A stretch of DNA of 52,424 nucleotides from Bacillota bacterium. Its GTDB lineage: Bacteria; Bacillota; Sulfobacillia; Sulfobacillales; Sulfobacillaceae. Made by a program: the position numbers and the translations under genes. The notes below the pieces were generated by a model. It made no database searches and was not told the origin of the DNA. It saw only the letters and a program-made list of their open reading frames with translations. This document shows positions 46,157 through 52,424 of this stretch, piece by piece. Location of the stretch: NCBI GenBank assembly GCA_021841025.1, contig JAKBWA010000111.1, positions 1 to 52,424 of the forward strand, written 5' to 3'. The stretch's first letter is position 1, and the number at the start of each line of letters is the position of its first letter.

Positions 46157-46372
46157 TTACGAGGTTTGAAAAGCCTCTTGCTGTTGAGAACGACGGCGCC
46201 GGCGATGGGCCCGTTTTCTCATTCCATCAGGGGTAATATGGTAAACAATCAAGCCATCCACGTCATATTTAAATTCAATTGTGCATGTTGAACAGAAAAA
46301 CCAGCCGGGAGCGGTTAGCCTTCCAACCCACCGGTTGCCACACTCAGGACAAACGGGATACTTCACTCGCAT
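46157..46372 (-). CDS. Small zinc-ribbon protein
   Basis: The 71-residue protein has two cysteine pairs, CPECGN at about 8-13 and CSTC at about 27-30, forming a zinc ribbon, and ends in a strongly basic tail (KRAHRRRRRS). I choose the ATG at 46372, 7 bases after AGGAG. Such small proteins often bind nucleic acid, but there is no direct evidence here. The preceding frame on the same strand overlaps it by 29 bases. Confidence 0.6.
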   Translation of the reverse strand: MRVKYPVCPECGNRWVGRLTAPGWFFCSTCTIEFKYDVDGLIVYHITPDGMRKRAHRRRRRSQQQEAFQTS

Positions 46373-46628
46373 AACCATTCTCCTTTACTCGTTTATATTT
46401 ACCATAACGCCGCAAAGGGGTTAAAGGTAACACGTTCAGCGAAAATTTAGTTTGTTTAACAACCTCAAATTTCTCGACTCCTCCATTCTTTAACCTCTTA
46501 AAGAGAGCCCTATCCCCTTTCGCCACAGCTCTGGACATGAATCGGCCGGGAAAAGACGAACTTTGAGTGGTGTATTTAATCACCAGGCATGCCCCCAAAA
46601 AAGCCCACAAATTCCCTGCTTTCATCAT
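46344..46628 (-). CDS. Possible small protein with N-terminal helix
   Basis: A 94-residue frame starts MMKAGNLWAFLGACLVIKYT (one hydrophobic helix) and continues with a basic segment. Only AGGT is present near its start. It overlaps the zinc-ribbon gene by 29 bases. It may be a real gene or debris at the end of the intron region. Confidence 0.3.
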   Translation of the reverse strand: MMKAGNLWAFLGACLVIKYTTQSSSFPGRFMSRAVAKGDRALFKRLKNGGVEKFEVVKQTKFSLNVLPLTPLRRYGKYKRVKENGYASEVSRLS

Positions 46629-46811
46629 CTTTACCTGGCCACAGAATTGCGACTGGACCGTTAGCTTCTACGGGCATGCTATTCGACAAAATGGTGCCGC
46701 CTAAAGGATTTTGCCGCGCACGAAGAGCCTTGCATACCCGTGTTCTCCCATTCCGGCCAGAAATTGCCTGGTAATTTTGTTGTGCCCCGCAAACGCTTTT
46801 TTGGGGGCATT
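46629..46811 (-). other. Decayed coding-like stretch downstream of the intron relic
   Basis: Several minus-strand frames each show short coding-like blocks (GGTILSNSMPVEANGPVAIL and NKITRQFLAGMGEHGYARLF) but no single frame holds them all. This suggests a frameshifted gene of unknown family that was joined to the truncated intron. Confidence 0.25.
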
Positions 46812-46994
46812 CTATTTGACGACATACACAGAATCGTCTCCATAAAGCTGTTCCGTGACTCGTCGGGTGTTGAGGCTCCGGATGCCGGAGACACGCCCGG
46901 CGCCTGTGACGACCCGCCGGGGCTTCACCCAGTCCTCCGACACGAGGTCCTCTCGCGAGGTATTCGGCTGTCGTTGTGTGTCCCACGAATCCAT
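46812..46994 (-). pseudogene. N-terminal stub of a group II intron reverse transcriptase ORF
   Basis: An ATG at 46994 follows GAGGTG, in the place where group IIC introns start their maturase ORF (just after the domain IV leader). The 60-residue stub (MDSWDTQRQPNTSREDLVSE, then VTEQLYGDDSVYVVK) stops before the first reverse-transcriptase motif would be reached. The leader sequence, not the peptide, is the main evidence. Confidence 0.4.
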
Positions 46995-47335
46995 GAGTGG
47001 CACCTCTTTCTGATAATGTTCGGCCCTTTAGCCAGCGCGGCCGTGCTGGCCTACTATGGACCCGGATGACTTCTCTCGCATCACACACACCTTCCGGTGC
47101 GCCTTCCTATCTTTAACAGTCCCACGAGAGATCTCCCCAGGTAAGAACGTGTACTGTCCCTTTTCCACCCCCTAATAAAATATGACACCTACCGGATGCA
47201 TTTACGTGACGCGTGCTTGAGCGTATCGGGCTTCGTTCTGTGTAGCGACCTTGCCCCGCGCGCCCCGCCTCGGATGCACTTTCTGTTCGTCCGGCCAGAG
47301 GTTTGTCGCCAACTTCCTTCAGATTTCGCCGCCAG
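46995..47335 (-). ncRNA. Group IIC intron, domain I remainder to domain IV leader
   Basis: Read on the minus strand, this stretch carries landmarks I know from group IIC introns: AATCTGAAGGAAG (around 47326-47313), a TTCTTACC-GGGGAG block (47147-47133), AGAAGTCAT near 47074 and CATAGTA (47057-47051) before the maturase start. It lacks its own 5' end; that seems to lie at 48062 beyond an inserted element. Confidence 0.6.
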
Positions 47336-47972
47336 GTAGGCCGGAGGAATTACACCTCCAGCCCCCTACAGATTCCGTACGTAAACCTCTCGGTTTATAC
47401 GGCTCGTGCAAACCCTTCCTCGGCGGCGTTACCGCCGCCGGGCGACGCCAAGATAGTGAGGCTCCTCCCCGAAGGTTGGCCTCGCTGCTTGCCGAGTTCG
47501 CCCATCCCCTTCGCTTCCACCGCCATTACAGCCGCTTCCTCACTACTACGGCATGGTCCGTCCCTCTCCGGTGCTTCGCTACTTTCCCCTTTCGTGGTCG
47601 CCACTTATAGAGTTTTCGCTTCGCATCACCGGCCAGGTTCCCACGTTCCACGTAAAAGCCTAAATCCAGTGCGTGCCTCCTGTACCCCGGATGCCACCAA
47701 GGCCGTAAGCAGGTATCGCCTTGATCCGTCTGGAGAGACCGCAAAGCCCTCCATTTTGACATCGATAAGAGGTGTCTTTCGACGCTTTCGGAGGGTCGCT
47801 CATCGCTCACCTTCTGGATTCATACCTGACGTCTTCGAGGACGCCTTTTCCCCCAACGTTCACGACCACAACCATTGAGTCCCAGCCGCTTGGGGCGGTT
47901 TGACGGCTCCCCCTGCAGAGCGCCGTCGAGGGGCCTACCCCCATCTTCTACATAGCCTCGTGGCACAATCAC
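47336..47972 (-). ncRNA. ORF-less group II intron, apparently nested
   Basis: On the minus strand the segment ends with a clear domain V at 47405-47371: GAGCCGTAT, a GAGA-capped stem and ACGTACGG. Domain VI follows, a stem with a bulged adenosine region (GGAGGTGTAATTCCTCC), ending CCTAC at 47336, which fits the 3' AY rule. Upstream lie long GC-rich paired regions and blocks such as CATGCCGTAGTAGTGAGGAAG typical of a second group II class. At about 640 bases it has no room for a reverse transcriptase. The 5' end (GTG at 47972) is inferred from the outer intron's continuity. Confidence 0.6.
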
Positions 47973-48062
47973 GGTGGACACCCTTGCCTTAGGCTAATGC
48001 TTGGAACGGTCATCCCCCGTTCAAAACTTCCACCTTAGAGCACACGCCCATGCCGAGCGCAC
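47973..48062 (-). ncRNA. 5' end of a group IIC intron
   Basis: The minus strand begins GTGCGCTCGGCATGGGCGTG at 48062 and continues to CTAAGGCAAGGGTGTCC at 47981-47976. The GTGYG start, CGGCATGGG and GCCTAAxGCAAGGGTGTCC are the usual opening of group IIC introns. It sits directly after a terminator-like hairpin, the standard insertion site of this class. Confidence 0.7.
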
Positions 48063-48101
48063 TACGAAAGCCGTCTGCTCATTTGGCAAACGGCTTTCGT
48101 A
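48063..48101 (-). terminator. Terminator hairpin used as intron target
   Basis: TACGAAAGCCGT (48063-48074) and ACGGCTTTCGTA (48090-48101) pair perfectly, with further partial pairing inside. It lies 83 bases beyond the stop of the DUF1641 gene and its T-tract has been displaced by the intron. Confidence 0.8.
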
Positions 48102-48183
48102 CTGAGAACCCCGGCTCCTTTATGTTGTGAGACTCCTCAACCATAATGCCTTAACGACAACGTCACGAAGACTAACCTGGAGT

Positions 48184-49296
48184 TCACGGCGCTGGCGTCA
48201 TGGCCATGTGTACCAGCCGTCCTACCGCCGCTGTCATAAATTGGAGACCTTTTTGCACATCAGGGTCTTTCATCATAGCCATCATACCCCGCATGCCCCC
48301 AAATGTTGACGTCTTTTTCTGGGTGTCTTCGGCGACCCCCTTAATGCTGGCCACAATGCCCTCGATATTTACTTGCCCATCTTTTGTCATGAGGCCTGGA
48401 AACAGTTCTCCCCACTTGACCTCGTGCTTTAACGATTCCACCGCAGATAGAGCCTGTTTCACCACACTCCAACCCTGATTCTTATCGATGAAACCCAATA
48501 CGTCCACACTGACACTCAACAGCTGCTGGATAGTGGCGGGAGGAATGTCTTTTACCGTATTAAGGGTCAGTGTCAAAAGAGATGTCACATCCGTTTGAGA
48601 TGCTATTTGGGTAATTTGAATTAGGTTTTGCCACTGGGTTGAGTGCATGGACTCAAGTAAGTGATTATCTTGAACCCAACGGAAAAATTGGTCAATCGCA
48701 TCACCGGAAGGCAATAGCGCAGAAATTTCCTCCAAATAATCCACTGCCAAGAGCAAATCATCAAAAACACCATGGTCACTGGCCGCTTCCAACAATAACA
48801 TGAGTTTTGGCAAGGTTTCCAACACCCTAGGACGCGTCATGGACTCCACTACGCGAACCACAGACGCCTGGGGGAGATGGGTGAAAGCTTGAAATAATCC
48901 TTGCAACAATTCTTTTAGACCCTTAACATCACCAATTGACTCAACAGCTTGAATCATGGCCATTAACGGCCCTATCACCTCATCTTGGCTCATCATGCCG
49001 GTCAGTTTCACTAAATTCTCGGGGTGAATGGTTTTCGCATCGTCAAAGAGTGCTTGGTGGGTTTGATAATATTGCCCAATTTTGTCGGCTAATTCATCGG
49101 TATTGATAGCATCCGGATACATTGCCATAAAATCTATGGTGGTCGTTAACATATCGATAATCCCACTGTCATTAAGAGTTTCCACTGATTTGAGCAATTT
49201 CACGAGCGCGTCCAGAACTTCTGGATTTTGTGCTTGTTCCAAAAGAGCGTCCATTAATTTATCTTCTTCTTGCTCCATGATTTCCAGTTGCTTCAT
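48184..49296 (-). CDS. DUF1641-family protein, helical, 370 residues
   Basis: The protein is entirely helical and lacks membrane segments. Repeating blocks of about 40 residues of the type [24 protein letters not shown] occur at about 28-52 and, in changed form, around 155-185 and 235-265. The last 40 residues ([21 protein letters not shown]) match the C-terminal DUF1641 signature. Shorter relatives (B. subtilis YjgD) lie next to formate dehydrogenase genes, and archaeal and acidophile members near sulfide:quinone oxidoreductases. No such partner is present here. The ATG is preceded by GGGGAGG. A hairpin terminator and the intron follow. Confidence 0.78.
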   Translation of the reverse strand: MKQLEIMEQEEDKLMDALLEQAQNPEVLDALVKLLKSVETLNDSGIIDMLTTTIDFMAMYPDAINTDELADKIGQYYQTHQALFDDAKTIHPENLVKLTGMMSQDEVIGPLMAMIQAVESIGDVKGLKELLQGLFQAFTHLPQASVVRVVESMTRPRVLETLPKLMLLLEAASDHGVFDDLLLAVDYLEEISALLPSGDAIDQFFRWVQDNHLLESMHSTQWQNLIQITQIASQTDVTSLLTLTLNTVKDIPPATIQQLLSVSVDVLGFIDKNQGWSVVKQALSAVESLKHEVKWGELFPGLMTKDGQVNIEGIVASIKGVAEDTQKKTSTFGGMRGMMAMMKDPDVQKGLQFMTAAVGRLVHMAMTPAP

Positions 49297-49736
49297 AAAC
49301 CATCCTCCCCATCCTCACGGAAATCGGATCCCACACCACGGTTCACGGCTGCAGAATGAAATACGTGTTATTACGTTTTAGTCTGAAACGAGAGAGGATC
49401 CCAGGCTAGGAACTTTTGACCCAAGCAGAAAAGGTCAGGTGGCCCCGAATTTCTAATTGTTTGCTCTTTTGAGTACAGGGAAAGCGCCCATCAGACAATA
49501 CCGAAGTGGCGTAAAAACGCCATATTAGGCATCTCAAGCTCTTGAATAAGTCCAGGGCTAGATGTCCAGATTTCTGAAATTGGCCTGATATCGAGCACTG
49601 GGCAAGGATTTTCTAGCTATGCCCACAGGCTCCATGGACTTCGGACATGCTGTCGGGTTTCATGTAAAAACATCTCCTTAAATGCACGTCATTCTCGTCC
49701 TTGATTGATATGATGGATAAAAGAGATTGGCGTGTC
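49297..49736. other. 440 bp intergenic, divergent starts
   Basis: This stretch separates the DUF1641 gene from the ABC exporter. Frames such as 49801-49613 on the minus strand have no support. No promoter could be set with confidence. Confidence 0.35.
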
Positions 49737-50504
49737 ATGAGGAAATCAGGGGGTCTTAGGTTGTCGCACTTTCGGGTCGAGGCGGAGGATTTATCCGTCA
49801 CATTTGGCAGTTATCAGGCACTACAGCACATTTCCCTGAGGATACCGCCCCAGGAATATTGGATTGTGATCGGGGAAAACGGAGCCGGCAAGTCTACTTT
49901 GCTCAATTGTTTGGCGCTGTGGTCCAGGCCCACAAAAGGGCATGTGCGCATAGACGGGTACGAAGCGTTGGAGCATGAACGGTTCTTGCGTTCTCTGATC
50001 AAATTTGTTCCGGATACACCCACTTTCTACTCCGAATTAACAGCATTAGAACATGCTCAGTTGATTGCGGCCCACCATCACCTTTCCCACTGGCAAGCCG
50101 AGGCGGAAAGATTATTTCACGCCTTCTCACTGGATCGGAACGTCAACGCTTATCCTGCCAGCTTTTCGCGGGGCATGCAATATAAATTGGCTCTACTCCT
50201 AAGCCTTTTGACGAAGCCGTCCTTGCTATTGCTTGACGAACCTTTTGCCCCGTTGGATCCGGTGTCGCAAAATCATTTGACCCAGCTCTTGAGCCAGTTG
50301 GCCCATGAACAGGGCACGACCGTTGTCATGACGACGCATTTACTCCCAGAGGCAAAGAGTCCCGATCATCTGGTTTTTCTCAACCAAGGCCGGGTCATTA
50401 TCGACTGGACCTGGGATCAAGTTCGAGAGCGTTTCCCCGGCAACATTGCCACTGTACCCTACCGCTTAGAGACGGAGATCCTGGGAATATCCACGGAAGG
50501 ATGA
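49737..50504 (+). CDS. ABC transporter ATP-binding protein
   Basis: The protein of about 255 residues has Walker A GENGAGKS (near 50-57), an ABC signature degraded to FSRGMQYKLAL, Walker B LLLLDEPFAPLD and a switch histidine in MTTHLL. It probably pairs with the following membrane protein, which starts 6 bases after its stop. The start is uncertain: TTG 49701, ATG 49737 and TTG 49761 (MSHFRVEAEDLSVTFG, behind AGGGGGT) are in frame. The pair resembles EcsA/EcsB-type exporters in layout; that is inference. Confidence 0.87.
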   Translation: MRKSGGLRLSHFRVEAEDLSVTFGSYQALQHISLRIPPQEYWIVIGENGAGKSTLLNCLALWSRPTKGHVRIDGYEALEHERFLRSLIKFVPDTPTFYSELTALEHAQLIAAHHHLSHWQAEAERLFHAFSLDRNVNAYPASFSRGMQYKLALLLSLLTKPSLLLLDEPFAPLDPVSQNHLTQLLSQLAHEQGTTVVMTTHLLPEAKSPDHLVFLNQGRVIIDWTWDQVRERFPGNIATVPYRLETEILGISTEG

Positions 50505-50510
50505 TCGCCT

Positions 50511-52034
50511 TTGACACATATTCATCATCATCCGGCTAAAGGGCCTTGGGCAAGCTTGTTGGCTTTGAATGAGAGAAGGTGGAAATCCAAAAGTTTGTAC
50601 TGGCTCAGAAGTCTCGGCGTAGATCTGAGTGATCGGGACATCTTTTCCCGGCTTTATATTCTTTACATCCTGGCCATCCTGGTTATCTGGGTTGCAGTGA
50701 GTTTTTCCTTAGTTCTTAACTTGGCGGTACACTTAGGACACCCCATTTCTCCCAAGCTCTATCTGGGGCTGGGAATCACATCATGGATTTTGGGCATCCT
50801 TGTCATCACCCTATCGTCCTCCACTTCGCCGTTGTATCTGACACACGGCGATATACAGTGGCTAGCCTCATCGCCTCTGTCTCCCCGCCTTCTCATCCCG
50901 TTTCACCTCCCTTTCCGGCAAATGAAAGCTTTCCTGATGGCAGCTCTCTTAGCCTCTCTCGTGGCGGCGGCAGTGCATGACAGCCACATTGAAGAATTTG
51001 CGTTAACCCAGGCTCTTTGGATCCTTTCGTGCCAAGCGGCAGGCTGGAATCTCTCCGCCCTTCACTATTCGCGAAGCCGCAAACCGCTTAGGTTTTTTTG
51101 GGTTGGGGTTATACTGGCTCTTATCCTTTTGTCGGCCATTTTTCATCACCTCAACCAAACCCTGATACTCGCACTGACCCCAGGGCATTTACACCCTGAC
51201 ACCTTTGTGGCTCCTGTGGCGGGATTATGGCTCTTGACAATTTTCACTTCCGCCCGCATTAATCTTGTGAATGTGCATGAAGCCAGCACACTTTTTGCCG
51301 ACATCGACCAACTCGGCACGATCTACCTGCCTAATCGCGGTATGGTGCAGGAAATTCGCACTCGAAAGCGCTTCGCCCAAAAGCGTGTTCTGGGACATCT
51401 TCCTCTTTGGTCCAGCCCATGGTATCACACCGGGCGCGTAATGATTACGGCCCTCCGCAGGCCTCGCTACATTTGGAGCTTGGTGGAATTGGCACTGCTA
51501 TTCCGTTCGGCCCTGCTTTTGTTATCCCCTCAAGCGAGTCGGTGGACATGGCTGTTCTGGATCTTTATCGCCTACCGGTTTCGCCAGGGCAACATGGCTT
51601 TCGTGTCTGCCGAAGATGTCTTAAGTCCCTTTCTTAACCAGTTTAGGCCCCTGAACAAGCTCAGACAATTTCTTCTCAGCACATGGCTTCCCTTTTTGTT
51701 CGTCTTTGTCACATCGTTGGTGTTTTGGCTCATCATTCCCTTAACTGTCTCCCTTTCACTGCCCCACTTCCTATATTTGAGTTCATTAATCTTGGCTTGG
51801 GCATTAGGCGAAGGGGTAGTTATTATCCGCAATCCCCTCGACCACATACCATTTCTCAATGATTACCATCTTGTCGCCGTCAGTGCATCGGCTCTGGTGA
51901 TGATGCTGGCGTTAACCATGGGCCATGTATGGTTGACCCCCGTGATCCCATTGGGCCTTATGCTTGCGATGATTCTCAGCAACAAGAAACAAACGATCCG
52001 TGATCCTCTCGGAGATGTCCACGACGTTTCTTAA
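50511..52034 (+). CDS. Large ABC exporter membrane subunit
   Basis: The 507-residue protein has about ten hydrophobic segments, at about 48-75, 83-105, 140-155, 160-180, 195-215, 233-250, then 325-345, 395-420, 425-445 and 465-490. A cytoplasmic loop of about 70 residues between (252-320) is rich in arginine. It starts with TTG, with GGAAGG upstream, 6 bases after the ATPase gene. No known family was certain; size and position suggest an EcsB-like or ABC-2-like exporter subunit. Substrate unknown. Confidence 0.8.
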   Translation: MTHIHHHPAKGPWASLLALNERRWKSKSLYWLRSLGVDLSDRDIFSRLYILYILAILVIWVAVSFSLVLNLAVHLGHPISPKLYLGLGITSWILGILVITLSSSTSPLYLTHGDIQWLASSPLSPRLLIPFHLPFRQMKAFLMAALLASLVAAAVHDSHIEEFALTQALWILSCQAAGWNLSALHYSRSRKPLRFFWVGVILALILLSAIFHHLNQTLILALTPGHLHPDTFVAPVAGLWLLTIFTSARINLVNVHEASTLFADIDQLGTIYLPNRGMVQEIRTRKRFAQKRVLGHLPLWSSPWYHTGRVMITALRRPRYIWSLVELALLFRSALLLLSPQASRWTWLFWIFIAYRFRQGNMAFVSAEDVLSPFLNQFRPLNKLRQFLLSTWLPFLFVFVTSLVFWLIIPLTVSLSLPHFLYLSSLILAWALGEGVVIIRNPLDHIPFLNDYHLVAVSASALVMMLALTMGHVWLTPVIPLGLMLAMILSNKKQTIRDPLGDVHDVS

Positions 52035-52424
52035 GTGACAAACATTGTTAACGCTTCGTCCGTTCATAACAAGGACCTGGCAGGCATGAGATTCTCTTGT
52101 GCAAGACTTAGGCAACACAAGAAGAGAAAAAAACCCACTCCGGGAGACAATCAAATATCAGCCCGATCCCCATTGCACTCATGAAAGAGGCTATCGAGAA
52201 TTAGGCCATCATATAGTGATTCCTCTAGCCTTCACGTCACGAAATTCTTAAAGAGACATTCTGTTGACAATGAAGGGTTTTGAAACGAAGGGGCAGCCTA
52301 GGAGCTTGTCCAAAAATTGATCAGTCGTGGAATAGTTATCCACAGCCTAGTCTATCAGGCGGCAACGCGTCCGAAATGTCAGGCACATGCGTGCACAAAA
52401 CTGGGGACGACGCCTGAGAAAAAT
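52035..52424. other. 390 bp at the window end, no gene
   Basis: No supported gene. GAGCTTGTCCAAAAATTG near 52302-52319 resembles the outer ends of some IS elements (G-x-x-x-TGTCCAAAAA), so another element may begin beyond the edge. Confidence 0.3.

Noticed and set aside
46576-47088. A 170-residue minus-strand frame
   Set aside because: Its first half lies over the intron leader and maturase stub in another phase, and there is no start signal; only the short downstream blocks look like decayed coding sequence.
47303-47878. A 191-residue plus-strand open frame, proline- and serine-rich
   Set aside because: It is antisense to the group II intron RNA, whose strong pairing and low stop density produce such frames; no ribosome binding site.
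1-52424. CRISPR arrays, tRNA and rRNA genes
   Set aside because: No regularly spaced direct repeats with unique spacers, no tRNA-like arms ending in CCA and no rRNA signature were seen on reading both strands.

Overview
The window looks like chromosomal DNA of a Gram-positive acidophile of the Sulfobacillus type. That placement is an inference from protein style, strong AGGAGG ribosome binding sites, a lipobox solute-binding protein, Tat and lipoprotein signals and several proteins I can only call hypothetical. No rRNA, tRNA or CRISPR array was seen. Long intact genes alternate with 0.3-2 kb stretches of decayed genes and mobile-element fragments, so this is a gene-rich but scarred accessory region.

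Layout. 1-810: the end of an IS3-type transposase and hairpins. 813-7097: a carbohydrate uptake locus, with binding lipoprotein and two permeases on the minus strand, divergent from a 1020-residue protein that joins a LacI-type repressor to an amylo-alpha-1,6-glucosidase-like enzyme. 7.1-9.98 kb: a graveyard with a frameshifted patatin and a DUF6790-like relic. 9.98-16.7 kb: an MMPL transporter, a hypothetical protein, a dihydrofolate-reductase-like pseudogene, a 2-Cys peroxiredoxin and a small membrane protein. 17.3-20.6 kb: an overlapping sigma factor / anti-sigma factor / ABC ATPase / ABC permease operon. 21.2-24.2 kb: a secreted YVTN beta-propeller and a polysaccharide flippase. 24.2-25.0 kb: IS3 and peptide-permease scraps. 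25.3-28.3 kb: a DUF1648 membrane protein and an APC amino-acid permease.

29.2-31.4 kb: a DUF2007-like protein, an IS3 OrfA relic, then a two-gene cassette (RNase H-fold-like protein lacking catalytic acids plus a HEPN protein) that is a candidate defence or toxin module. 32.0-37.8 kb: a diguanylate cyclase, a large Tat-exported nitrilase-like / Asp-box fusion, an alpha/beta hydrolase and a lipoprotein. 38.3-40.6 kb: an overlapping class II aldolase and zinc alcohol dehydrogenase pair, probably sugar or polyol metabolism. 40.7-46.4 kb: a TnpB relic, a NERD protein with an altered active site, an unknown gene pair, a structured leader with terminator before a broken MFS gene that runs into a truncated PucR regulator, and a zinc-ribbon protein.

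46.8-48.1 kb, minus strand: group II intron sequence of the IIC type placed directly behind a terminator hairpin, with a second ORF-less group II intron apparently nested in its domain I (a candidate twintron). 48.2-52.0 kb: the DUF1641 gene whose terminator the intron follows, and a two-gene ABC exporter. The strongest leads are the repressor-enzyme fusion, the nested intron, the HEPN cassette, the exported nitrilase fusion and the structured leader.
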